From: Pseudomonas sp. P8_229
Lineage (GTDB): Bacteria; Pseudomonadota; Gammaproteobacteria; Pseudomonadales; Pseudomonadaceae
Assembly: GCF_034008635.1 (NCBI RefSeq)
Contig: NZ_CP125378.1
Location: 5,704,501 to 5,768,500, forward strand
DNA: 64,000 nucleotides
Reading direction: 5' to 3'
Below the pieces are notes generated by a model. The model did no database searches, had not been told where the DNA came from, and saw only the letters and a program-made list of their open reading frames with translations. The position numbers were made by a program, and so were the translations under genes. Shown piece by piece: positions 10,188 through 18,222 of the stretch; position 1 is the first letter of the stretch; every line of letters begins with the position of its first letter.

Positions 10188-10311
10188 TGTGGCGAGGGGA
10201 TTCATCCCCGATGGAGTGCGCAGCGCTCCCCTGCATTTTTCCAGCTCCCATGGCATTTGCAGTGGCTGCGGCGGCTGCGCCGCCGATCGGGGATAAATCC
10301 CCTCACTACAG
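10188..10311. repeat. Second-type palindromic repeat (GAGGGGATTYATCCCC)
   Basis: Inverted ends GCGAGGGGATTCATCCCCGA and TCGGGGATAAATCCCCTC enclose an imperfect stem with a GCGGCTGCGCCGCC hairpin. It fills most of the gap between the kinase and UvrA-like genes. The same family recurs at 56377-56464. Confidence 0.85.
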
Positions 10312-10351
10312 GGTTCAGCTTCGCCCCTAATTTTTTCTGCAGGGACAGCCA

Positions 10352-12985
10352 ATGACTTCCAAACGCACCTCCAAGGCACCCGCCGGCATGGTTCGGGTGC
10401 GTGGCGCCCGTGAACACAACCTGAAGAACGTCGACGTCGACATTCCTCGCGATGCGCTGGTGGTGTTCACCGGGGTGTCCGGTTCGGGCAAGTCGTCGCT
10501 GGCGTTCTCGACCCTGTACGCCGAGGCCCAACGGCGCTATTTCGAATCGGTGGCGCCGTATGCGCGGCGGCTGATCGATCAGGTTGGCGTGCCGGATGTC
10601 GACTCCATCGAAGGCCTGCCGCCGGCCGTGGCCCTGCAACAGCAACGGGGCACGCCGAGCACGCGTTCCTCGGTGGGCAGCGTGACCACGTTGTCGAGCC
10701 TGATCCGCATGCTCTATTCGCGCGCCGGCAGTTATCCGCCGGGACAGGCAATGCTGTACGCCGAGGATTTTTCGCCGAACACGCCGCAAGGCGCCTGCCC
10801 TGAGTGTCACGGCCTCGGACGGGTCTATGAGGTGACCGAAGCGCTGATGGTGCCCGATCCGAACCTGACTATTCGCCAACGCGCCGTGGCCTCCTGGCCG
10901 CTGGCGTGGCAGGGGCAGAACCTGCGTGACATCCTGGTGACCATGGGCATCGACGTCGACATCCCCTGGAAGAAACTGCCGAAAAAACAGCGCGACTGGA
11001 TTTTGTTCACCGAACAAACCCCGACCGTGCCGGTGTACGCCGGGCTGACCCCGGAAGAAACCCGGGTCGCCCTCAAGCGCAACCTGGAGCCGAGTTATCA
11101 GGGCACCTTCACCGGCGCCCGGCGGTACATCCTGCACACCTTCACTCATTCGCAAAGTGCGCTGATGAAGAAGCGTGTTTCACAGTTCATGCTCGGCAGC
11201 CCGTGCCCGTTGTGTGACGGCAAGCGCCTCAAGCGCGAGGCGTTGTCGGTGACTTTTGCCGGTTACGACATTGGCGAGTTGTCGCAGATGCCGTTGCTGC
11301 AAATGGCCGAAGTATTGAAACCCGTGGCTGCGGCGACGTATCTGGAGCACGCCGAAGAAACCGGCGAAACCCTGAGCCATGCGCAAACCCGCGAGGCTCG
11401 CCAGCAACGCGTCGCCCACGGTGCCAGCGGCCACGCCAGCGCGCCAGATGTGCGCCATACGCCAAACCTGTCGCTGGAAAAACGTCTGGCGGCGCAGCGC
11501 ATTGCCGAGGACTTGCTGGAGCGGGTCAGCACCCTGACTGACCTGGGCCTGGGTTATCTGGCGCTGGAGCGCAGCACGCCGACACTGTCGTCCGGCGAGC
11601 TGCAGCGTTTGCGGCTGGCAACGCAATTGGGCTCGCAACTGTTCGGCGTGATCTACGTGCTCGACGAACCGTCCGCCGGCCTGCATCCGGCCGATGGCGA
11701 AGCGTTGTTCGAGGCCTTGCAGCGGCTGAAGGCCGACGGTAATACGCTGTTTGTGGTCGAGCATGATCTGCAAACCATGCGCCGCGCCGACTGGCTGATC
11801 GATGTCGGGCCGGCGGCGGGCGAGAAGGGTGGCCGGGTGCTGTACAGCGGTCCGCCGGCAGGGCTGGCCGAGATCGACGAATCGCAGACCCGGGCCTATC
11901 TGTTTGCCGAAGCCCGAGACACTTCGCGCACTGCACGCAAGCCGAGCGGCTGGCTGAAACTTGAGGGCATCAGCCGCAATAACCTGAACCACCTCAGCGC
12001 CGAGTTTCCCTTGGGCTGCTTCACCTCGGTGACCGGGGTTTCCGGCTCCGGCAAATCAAGCCTGATCAGTCAGGCGCTGCTGGAACTGGTAGGCGCGCAG
12101 TTGGGGCGTCCAGTGGTTGAGCAGGAGTCGGAAGAACTCAGCCTCGAAGACGATGCGCCGCAGGTCAGCAGCGGCCAGGTGACGGCGGGGCTGGAGTCGA
12201 TCAAGCGGCTGGTGCAGGTCGATCAGAAACCGATTGGCCGCACACCGCGTTCGAATCTGGCGACCTACACCGGTTTGTTCGACAACGTGCGCAAACTGTT
12301 CGCCGCCACCCCCCAGGCGCGGGCGGCGGGGTACGACGCCGGGCAGTTCTCCTTCAACGTCGCCAAGGGCCGTTGCCCGACCTGCGAAGGCGAGGGTTTT
12401 GTCAGTGTTGAATTGCTGTTCATGCCGAGCGTGTACGCGCCGTGCCCGACTTGCCATGGCGCGCGGTACAACCCGCAGACGTTGGCGATTCGGTGGCAAG
12501 GCTTGAGCATCGCGCAGGTGTTGCAACTGACGGTGGATGAGGCGGTTGAGGTGTTCGCCGAACAGCCGGGGATTCGTCGTTCGCTGGAGGTGCTGCGTGA
12601 CATCGGCCTCGGTTATCTACGGCTCGGGCAACCGGCCACCGAGCTGTCCGGTGGCGAGGCGCAGCGCATCAAACTGGCCACCGAGCTGCAACGCAATCAG
12701 CGTGGTGCGACCTTGTACGTGCTGGACGAACCGACCACCGGATTGCACCCGCGAGACGTCGATCGGCTGCTGGAGCAACTGGATAATCTGGTCACGGCAG
12801 GGCACACAGTGATCGTCGTCGAGCATGAAATGCGCGTGGTGGCGCAGAGCGACTGGGTGATCGACATTGGCCCAGGCGCTGGGGATCAGGGTGGCAGGAT
12901 TGTCGCGGCCGGCACGCCGCAGAAAATCGCCGCGAGCAAGAAGAGCCGGACTGCGCCGTTTCTGGCCCGGGCCTTGAGCCGATAA
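10352..12985 (+). CDS. UvrA-like ABC ATPase (UvrA2/class II)
   Basis: 877 residues, shorter than canonical UvrA (about 940). Two ABC ATPase halves are present, each with its own Walker [21 protein letters not shown] near residue 40 and [11 protein letters not shown] near residue 565. Signature motifs are [18 protein letters not shown] and [18 protein letters not shown]. Zinc-finger Cys pairs appear as [25 protein letters not shown] and CPTCHGARY. The family includes the nucleotide-excision-repair damage sensor and drug-tolerance paralogues such as DrrC-like UvrA2 proteins. The shorter length and solitary position suggest a paralogue rather than the housekeeping uvrA, but only a tree would settle this. 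Confidence 0.85.
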   Translation: MTSKRTSKAPAGMVRVRGAREHNLKNVDVDIPRDALVVFTGVSGSGKSSLAFSTLYAEAQRRYFESVAPYARRLIDQVGVPDVDSIEGLPPAVALQQQRGTPSTRSSVGSVTTLSSLIRMLYSRAGSYPPGQAMLYAEDFSPNTPQGACPECHGLGRVYEVTEALMVPDPNLTIRQRAVASWPLAWQGQNLRDILVTMGIDVDIPWKKLPKKQRDWILFTEQTPTVPVYAGLTPEETRVALKRNLEPSYQGTFTGARRYILHTFTHSQSALMKKRVSQFMLGSPCPLCDGKRLKREALSVTFAGYDIGELSQMPLLQMAEVLKPVAAATYLEHAEETGETLSHAQTREARQQRVAHGASGHASAPDVRHTPNLSLEKRLAAQRIAEDLLERVSTLTDLGLGYLALERSTPTLSSGELQRLRLATQLGSQLFGVIYVLDEPSAGLHPADGEALFEALQRLKADGNTLFVVEHDLQTMRRADWLIDVGPAAGEKGGRVLYSGPPAGLAEIDESQTRAYLFAEARDTSRTARKPSGWLKLEGISRNNLNHLSAEFPLGCFTSVTGVSGSGKSSLISQALLELVGAQLGRPVVEQESEELSLEDDAPQVSSGQVTAGLESIKRLVQVDQKPIGRTPRSNLATYTGLFDNVRKLFAATPQARAAGYDAGQFSFNVAKGRCPTCEGEGFVSVELLFMPSVYAPCPTCHGARYNPQTLAIRWQGLSIAQVLQLTVDEAVEVFAEQPGIRRSLEVLRDIGLGYLRLGQPATELSGGEAQRIKLATELQRNQRGATLYVLDEPTTGLHPRDVDRLLEQLDNLVTAGHTVIVVEHEMRVVAQSDWVIDIGPGAGDQGGRIVAAGTPQKIAASKKSRTAPFLARALSR

Positions 12986-13006
12986 CTGCGGCGCCCCGGC
13001 CGGCCC

Positions 13007-13155
13007 CTTCGCGAGGAGGCTCGCTCCCACAGGGTTCTCGGTGGATACACGCAACCCCCTGTAGGAGTGAGCCTGCTGGCGATAGCGGCGTGTCAGCCAA
13101 GAATGAATGATCTGACCTGACACCATCGCGAGCCGGCTCACTCCTACGGGGTTTT
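13007..13155. repeat. REP cluster after the UvrA-like gene
   Basis: Three REP units of two subtypes are present: CTTCGCGAGGAGGCTCGCTC, then GTAGGAGTGAGCCTGCTGGC and its inverted partner ATCGCGAGCCGGCTCACTCC. They occupy the gap between the convergent UvrA-like and DUF4142 genes, the usual location for such elements. Confidence 0.85.
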
Positions 13156-13196
13156 GCGGTCTACTCATCTGATGAATGCGACCCTTTTGTGCGCTG

Positions 13197-13718
13197 TTAT
13201 TTGCTCGGGTGTTTGGCCTGCAGTTCTTTGGCAGCGGTCAGGTGTTTTTCCAGCGCCGGGAGCATTTTCTGCGCAAAGGCTTTCAGCTCCGTGGCGCCTT
13301 TGACCTGGTCGTCGGTGACGGTGTTGGCTTCTTTCTTGAACAGTTCGATGGTCTCTTCGTGGGCCTTGACCTGGTTGTTGGCGTAGGCCGCGTCGAAGGA
13401 CTCATCGCGCAGGTCGAGGATCTTTTCCTTGGCCTGCTTGACCAGGGTGGTGGTGTCCGGGACTTTGATGTCATTGGCCTTGGCAATGCCGGCCAGCTCA
13501 TCGTTGGCCTTGCCGTGGTCGGTGATCATCATGTTGGCGAATGCCTTGATGTCGGCCGACTGGCTTTTTTCCAGGGCGAGGCGACTGGTCTCGATCTCCG
13601 AGATGCCACCGGCTGCGGCGTTGTCGACGAAATTGTTCGAGGTGGCCGCGAAGGCACTGCCCATGCCGCTGCTCAAAGCGACAGCCAACATGAGATGACG
13701 CAGGTTGAATCCGTCCAT
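13197..13718 (-). CDS. DUF4142 periplasmic protein
   Basis: 173 residues. A Sec signal peptide (hydrophobic LMLAVALSSGMGSAFA) is followed by the DUF4142 ferritin-like helical domain: NNFVDNAAAGGISEIE, then repeated acidic/His helices such as FANMMITDHGKANDELAG. I chose the ATG at 13718 because GGAGA lies just upstream on this strand and the next 88 codons of open frame lack a signal. Proteins of this family are exported and often stress-induced; no catalytic role is established. Divergent from the YdcH-like gene. Confidence 0.85.
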   Translation of the reverse strand: MDGFNLRHLMLAVALSSGMGSAFAATSNNFVDNAAAGGISEIETSRLALEKSQSADIKAFANMMITDHGKANDELAGIAKANDIKVPDTTTLVKQAKEKILDLRDESFDAAYANNQVKAHEETIELFKKEANTVTDDQVKGATELKAFAQKMLPALEKHLTAAKELQAKHPSK

Positions 13719-13922
13719 TGGTGTATCTCCACACAGGTTTTTGTTGACGTTATTCAATGGAGGGAACGGAGCAGGCAAAGGTTTGATCGCGTTTACGACA
13801 GGGCGACGAACGGCCACCGCTGGTCTGACAGGTGGTCGACAGAACGGCTCAACCAAGGCCATTCTGATACTGGCTGACGCAATCGGTCGCGTCGGCTGCC
13901 GATCAACTGACGGAGGTGTTCC

Positions 13923-14165
13923 ATGCCGGTGACCCATGACCTGTACCAGGACTTGAAACTTACGAAGGAAGAGATCCAGCAAAAACGCACCGAGGATCCA
14001 TTTCTGGACGCACTGATCAACAAGTATTCCCAGGCGGACGCCGAAGTAGTCAAGGCCGAGACGGCGACCTCGGATGCGCCCAGTGATGACACACTGAAGA
14101 AACTCAAAGAGAAGCGCTTGCAGGTCAAAGACAAGATCGTTGCGCAGTTGCAGGCTCGATCCTGA
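13923..14165 (+). CDS. YdcH/DUF465-like small protein
   Basis: 80 residues, highly charged, predicted helical hairpin or coiled coil. The C-terminal part LKKLKEKRLQVKDKIVAQL matches the DUF465 (YdcH) pattern of a Lys-rich helix following an acidic N-terminal helix. Good ribosome binding site GGAGG at 13911-13916. Function unknown. Confidence 0.75.
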   Translation: MPVTHDLYQDLKLTKEEIQQKRTEDPFLDALINKYSQADAEVVKAETATSDAPSDDTLKKLKEKRLQVKDKIVAQLQARS

Positions 14166-14222
14166 CCGTCAGTCGCGCCACCGACCCTTGGTGGTAACGC
14201 GACGGGAACGACAGTCACCAAT

Positions 14223-14272
14223 GGCACCTCGAATGTTCAGAGTCTTCATTACGCGACTCTTTGCGAGGTGCC
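14223..14272 (+). promoter_or_regulatory. Hairpin that buries the ribosome binding site of the next gene
   Basis: Outer arms GGCACCTCG (14223-14231) and CGAGGTGCC (14264-14272) are perfectly complementary over 9 bp. Inner arms AGAGTC (14239-14244) and GACTCT (14255-14260) add 6 bp with a 10-nt loop. The right outer arm contains the GAGG Shine-Dalgarno of the gene starting at 14275, so the folded RNA would hide it. No T-run follows. Could be a thermosensor-like or protein-controlled translational switch; this is inference from base pairing only. Confidence 0.5.
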
Positions 14273-14274
14273 TT

Positions 14275-14439
14275 ATGAACAAACCCAGATTCCCCAGTGA
14301 AGAGCAGGGCGCATTCGACCCGGTTCCGACGCATCCGGAACCCAACAGCCCGGCGCACACCTCGACTCATCCCGAGGAGCCGGAGGAGGATCTTCCTGAA
14401 GACGAAGATCCCGACAAGTTCGACAGGTCGGGTAACTGA
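14275..14439 (+). CDS. Small acidic, proline-rich hypothetical protein
   Basis: 54 residues, MNKPRFPSEEQGAFDPVPTH then PEEPEEDLPEDEDPDKFD. Very rich in Pro, Glu and Asp, with no hydrophobic segment; probably unstructured and cytosolic. ATG 14275 has GAGG at 14265-14268; longer in-frame starts at 14140 and 14221 are possible but have no comparable site. The upstream hairpin described separately overlaps this ribosome binding site. Not recognised; may be co-transcribed with the YdcH-like gene 109 bp upstream. Confidence 0.6.
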   Translation: MNKPRFPSEEQGAFDPVPTHPEPNSPAHTSTHPEEPEEDLPEDEDPDKFDRSGN

Positions 14440-14446
14440 CAGATTG

Positions 14447-14579
14447 CCTTCGCGAGCAAGCCCGCTCCCACAGGGGATTGCATTTCAACTGTGGGAACGG
14501 ACTTGCTCGCGAAGAGGCCAGTACAGTCGAAATCATTTTCGCCTGACACACCGCTTTCGCGAGCAAGTTCGCTCCCACA
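14447..14579. repeat. Triple REP cluster
   Basis: Three REP units alternate in orientation: CTTCGCGAGCAAGCCCGCTC, then GTGGGAACGGACTTGCTCGC, then TTTCGCGAGCAAGTTCGCTC. They lie between the converging 54-residue gene and the SMP-30-like gene. Confidence 0.88.
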
Positions 14580-14590
14580 TTTGCCAAGCA

Positions 14591-15661
14591 TCACTTCAAC
14601 GCAGCAGCCAACGGTAACCGCGCCATGTGCGTGGCCTTCAACGACCCCAAATACAACCAGTCTCCATACTCGCGCGCCGTGGTGATCGGGAAGTAATTGC
14701 CGCTGCTGGCATCCTGCAGATTGGCGATCACCTTGCCCTGCAGATCCAGTCCCAGCACAAACCCGCGCTTCTCCACCGGTTTAGGCAAGACGGTCAGTGC
14801 CCGCACGATCATCTTGCGCACCAGCGGATGCCCGGCGGTGCCATCGAGCAAGGCGCTGCGCGGAGCGTAGAGCGCGACCCAGAAGCGGTTGCTGCCATTG
14901 AACGCGAGGTTGTCCGGCAGGCCTGGCAGGTTGTCGATGAACAGGTCGTGAGTGCCTGCCTTGGGGCCGCTCAGCCAGTAGCGGCTGATGCGGTAGGCGC
15001 CGGTTTCGTTGACCAGCACATAGGCGTCATCCGGGCCGAGCGTCACGCCGTTGGCGAACTGCAGTTTGTCCAGCAGCACGCTGGTCTTGCCCGTCTGAAA
15101 GTCGTAGCGCAGCAAACGCCCGTCGCCCCCGTGCTCGATGATCGCCTCACCGTCATGGCCATAGCCCCAGCGACTGCTGGCATCGCTGAAATAGGCGTAA
15201 TGCCCGGGTTTGTCGATGGCCACATCGTCGGTGAAGCCGAACGGTACGCCATTCGCCTCCGTGGTCAGGGCGATCAGTTGGCCTTGAGCGTCGAGTGACA
15301 GCAGGCCCTTGACCCCGTCGGCAATCACCAGCAAACCGTTGGGATGCCGCGCCAGGCCCAGGGGCCGACCGCCGGTGTCGCTGAGGACTTTGCGTTCCTT
15401 GCCGTCGAGGCTGGTGCGGATCAACCGCCCGTCATGCAGGCCGGTAATCAGAAAGTCGCCTTCCAGCAGCAGTGCTTCCGGGCCGTCGATGTCGCCGGGG
15501 CCAACCTGTTCGATGGCTTTGAGCCGCTGGTTTTCGGCGTACACCCCTTCGCTCAGCGACGGTGCCGGCGGCGGCTTCCAGGCCACCGGCTGAACCTTGG
15601 TTGGCATCAATAGCAGAAAGGCGATGATGAGGATGACCAGCAGCAACAGCAGTCGCTTCAT
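14591..15661 (-). CDS. SMP-30/strictosidine synthase-like membrane-anchored beta-propeller
   Basis: 356 residues. A single N-terminal hydrophobic helix (LLLLLVILIIAFLLL) anchors a six-bladed propeller. Blade motifs include GPEALLLEGDFLITGLHDGR, RPLGLARHPNGLLVIADG, YAYFSDASSRWGYG and FANGVTLGPDDAYVLVNETG. This is the strictosidine-synthase/APMAP/gluconolactonase group, which includes lactonases and arylesterase-like hydrolases. It follows a fatty-acid-hydroxylase gene with a 4 bp ATGA overlap, so the two probably act on the same lipid-like molecule; substrate unknown. Confidence 0.82.
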   Translation of the reverse strand: MKRLLLLLVILIIAFLLLMPTKVQPVAWKPPPAPSLSEGVYAENQRLKAIEQVGPGDIDGPEALLLEGDFLITGLHDGRLIRTSLDGKERKVLSDTGGRPLGLARHPNGLLVIADGVKGLLSLDAQGQLIALTTEANGVPFGFTDDVAIDKPGHYAYFSDASSRWGYGHDGEAIIEHGGDGRLLRYDFQTGKTSVLLDKLQFANGVTLGPDDAYVLVNETGAYRISRYWLSGPKAGTHDLFIDNLPGLPDNLAFNGSNRFWVALYAPRSALLDGTAGHPLVRKMIVRALTVLPKPVEKRGFVLGLDLQGKVIANLQDASSGNYFPITTAREYGDWLYLGSLKATHMARLPLAAALK

Positions 15662-16812
15662 GAATGATGCCCCGTCAGTGTCAGGTGTTTGAGCGCCATG
15701 TCGCGCAGGGCCTGCATCGACGTGGCCGATTCACGCTCGATGCGCCGTTTCAGCAGCAACAGATTGGCAAGGCGCATGCCCAACCCGTCGAACCGATAAT
15801 CCAGGGTGCGTACAAACCGCGTGCCGTCGGCTTCGGCGGTGCATTCGTAGGTCAGCAGCAACGATAAACCGTGATCGCCCCGCGCCCGTGCGCACCAGCG
15901 CCGGCCCGGCAGGTACTCGCTGACTTCCCAGCTCAAGTGACCGGCGCGCCCACCGGCATGAATGTCTTCCTCAAAGCGCGCCCCGGCATGCAGCGGGCCT
16001 TGCGGGCCGTCGATCTTCAGCGACGAGGGGTGCCATTCGGGCCAGTGATGGACGCTGGCGGCGTAACGAAGCACGGCGACCGGTTCGCCAGCGATATCGA
16101 TCTGGTGCTGCATGCGGGTCATGGGCGGTCTCGAATAGCGCAACGGGGCGGGTTGCGGCTCCCAGTACAGAGTGCCGAACAGGTAATCCATCAGCGGAAA
16201 AACGATATTGAAATTGCGCTCCTGCATGCGCTCGCGGCGGTGATGCAGTTCATGCAGATGACGCATCTGGCGGATCCACGGCAGACGGCTCAGCGGATTA
16301 TCTGGCGGCAGATGCTCGCAGGCGTGAAACACCTCGTAGGTCAGATAACCGAGCACCATGCAGCCGCCGAACAGCCCGGCGACATTGGCGTTGACCTGTG
16401 CGAACAGCCACCACAGCGGCAGCGTGATGAGCAGCGTATGCACGACGATCAACCAGGCCGGAAACAGGATCACCCGCCAGTCGCGGGCGCCGTCATAGGT
16501 CATGTGTCCGGGGGTGAAAAAGCTGTGATGGTCACCGGCATGCCGCGCATAAAACAGCTTGGCGAAAGTCTTTTTGTGGTGGCCGAGATGGCGATGGACG
16601 ATGTACACGCCAAAGTTGAAGAACAACAGAGTCAGCGGCACGGTCAGCCATTCCAGCGCGCGTACCTGCTGCACGCTGTTCCAGAACGCGCCGATCGCCA
16701 GCACGCCGAACAGCAGCACGAAAGCGCCGTGCAGCCACGGGTTGTAGAGCGGATGGATGGCCGCGCGGTAACGGCTGCGAAATGCCTCGGTGGTCTGCCT
16801 CACTGCGTTCAC
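15658..16812 (-). CDS. Fatty acid hydroxylase/sterol desaturase fused to an SRPBCC domain
   Basis: 384 residues. The first 230 or so form a membrane di-iron hydroxylase: at least four hydrophobic helices and His clusters HRHLGHHKK, HAGDHHSFF and HLHELHHRRERMQERNF. These match the HX3HH pattern of the fatty acid hydroxylase family. The C-terminal part (residues about 235-375) reads like a START/SRPBCC lipid-binding domain (ASVHHWPEWHPSSLKIDGPQ; SWEVSEYLPGRRW). The start is uncertain: GTG 16812 is used, and GTG 16803 is the alternative. Upstream gene of a two-gene operon with the SMP-30-like protein. Confidence 0.85.
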   Translation of the reverse strand: MNAVRQTTEAFRSRYRAAIHPLYNPWLHGAFVLLFGVLAIGAFWNSVQQVRALEWLTVPLTLLFFNFGVYIVHRHLGHHKKTFAKLFYARHAGDHHSFFTPGHMTYDGARDWRVILFPAWLIVVHTLLITLPLWWLFAQVNANVAGLFGGCMVLGYLTYEVFHACEHLPPDNPLSRLPWIRQMRHLHELHHRRERMQERNFNIVFPLMDYLFGTLYWEPQPAPLRYSRPPMTRMQHQIDIAGEPVAVLRYAASVHHWPEWHPSSLKIDGPQGPLHAGARFEEDIHAGGRAGHLSWEVSEYLPGRRWCARARGDHGLSLLLTYECTAEADGTRFVRTLDYRFDGLGMRLANLLLLKRRIERESATSMQALRDMALKHLTLTGHHS

Positions 16813-16914
16813 CTGTGGGTATTGTTGTTATACCCGGCAGATTAGCCGATCCGGCCGCTTGTGCAGGCCGCACCTTGAGGTCAGTTGCGCCATGCTCCGG
16901 TGTAAAGCGGCCGA

Positions 16915-17778
16915 TCAGCTCAACGGGTTCCAGCGCTGCGACCAGTCGTCATCGGTCTCGATCACCTGACGCAGCAGATCGAAGGCCTGCTGCAGGGTGG
17001 CCGAGTCGCGTTCGCGGGCGTACACCAGATAGGTCGGGTAGCCGAATTCCGGGGCTTTGGTCACCGCTTCCAGCGCGCCGCTTTCCAGATAGCTGCGCAC
17101 TACGCGGGTGCGGAAATAGCCGCTGCCACCGTGTTCGAGGATGTATTGCAGGGCCAGTGGGCCGAGGTTGAAGCTCAGCGCCGCCTTGGCTTTGTCCGGC
17201 AGGGCGGCGTCGTGCTGACGACGGAAATCCGGACCCCAGTCGATGTAGACGTAGGGATCCGGGCGGTTCGGCGCACGCACCAGAATCAGTTTTTCTTCCA
17301 GCACCTGCTCGACTTGCAGGCCGGGCCAGTATTCCGGCTGATAGACCAGCGCGGCATCAAGCACGCCGAGTTCGAGTTGGCGCAGCAGGTTTTCGCCGTC
17401 GCGGATTTCCATGCGCAGTGCGTGACCGGGGATCTTCTCGCGCAGTTGTGCGGCCCAACTGAGCATCAACGGGTTGCACAGGCTGACTTCGCCGCCGATG
17501 TGCAGCACGTTGTGATACCCGTCCAACAGCGGCAGGTCACGCCGCGCCGCCTCCCAGGTCTGCACCAGTTGATTGGCGTAGACCACGAACGCTTCGCCAT
17601 TGGCCGTCAACTTCGCGCCCGCGCGGTTGCGCACGAACAGCGTACTGCCCAGCTGACTTTCGAGTTTCTGCACCCGGGCGGTGATCGCCGTTTGCGTGAC
17701 AAACAACTTCTGCGCCGCCGCAGCCAGGCTGCCGTGGCGGACGATTTCCAGAAAGGTGCGGGCGAGGTCGATGTCCAT
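16915..17778 (-). CDS. LysR-family transcriptional regulator
   Basis: 287 residues. The N-terminal winged helix is typical: ARTFLEIVRHGSLAAAAQKL, then FVTQTAITARVQKLESQLGS and LFVRNRAGAKLT. The C-terminal periplasmic-binding-like effector domain follows (GYHNVLHIGGEVSLCNPLM). I chose ATG 17778 because the family starts MDIDLARTFLEIV; a 19-codon upstream extension is not LysR-like. Neighbours are the hydroxylase operon and hoxX, all on the minus strand, but REP elements separate it from hoxX, so a target cannot be assigned. Confidence 0.9.
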   Translation of the reverse strand: MDIDLARTFLEIVRHGSLAAAAQKLFVTQTAITARVQKLESQLGSTLFVRNRAGAKLTANGEAFVVYANQLVQTWEAARRDLPLLDGYHNVLHIGGEVSLCNPLMLSWAAQLREKIPGHALRMEIRDGENLLRQLELGVLDAALVYQPEYWPGLQVEQVLEEKLILVRAPNRPDPYVYIDWGPDFRRQHDAALPDKAKAALSFNLGPLALQYILEHGGSGYFRTRVVRSYLESGALEAVTKAPEFGYPTYLVYARERDSATLQQAFDLLRQVIETDDDWSQRWNPLS

Positions 17779-17838
17779 GGGCGGGCCGATGTCTGAAGTG
17801 CGGGCATTGTAAGTGCCGGCCCGACACCGCGTCATCGT

Positions 17839-18200
17839 TCATCGCGAGCAGGCTCACTCCTACAGGGTTCTGCGGTGGGCATGGATTTCGCGAACGATGC
17901 AGAAACCTGTAGGAGTGAGCCTGCTCGCGATAGCGGTCACCCTGTCAAACCAATGTGTCCGACACACCACCTTCGCGGGCAAGCCCGGCTCCCACGGTGT
18001 CTGGTGTGGTGGGCATGGATTTCGCGAACGATGCAGAAACCTGTAGGAGTGAGCCTGCTCGCGATAGCGGTCACCCTGTCAAACCAATGTGTCCGACACA
18101 CCACCTTCGCGGGCAAGCCCGGCTCCCACAGTGCCTGGCGCTGGACATAAATTTCGCGAACGATGCAGAACCCTGTGGGAGCCGGGCTTGCCCGCGAAGA
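17839..18200. repeat. Tandemly duplicated REP cluster
   Basis: Two copies of a 121 bp segment (17875-17995 and 18009-18129), identical by eye, sit at a 134 bp period. Each contains a GTAGGAGTGAGCCTGCTCGC unit and an inverted CTTCGCGGGCAAGCCCGGCT unit. A diverged partial third copy (ATTTCGCGAACGATGCAGAA) continues to 18200. It fills the gap between lysR and hoxX. Confidence 0.93.
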
Positions 18201-18222
18201 GGCCCGCCCGGTCACCACACAT

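Noticed and set aside
17839..18200. Possible CRISPR-like repeat array
   Set aside because: The units are REP palindromes in inverted pairs within a 121 bp duplicated segment, without short uniform repeats and unique spacers.
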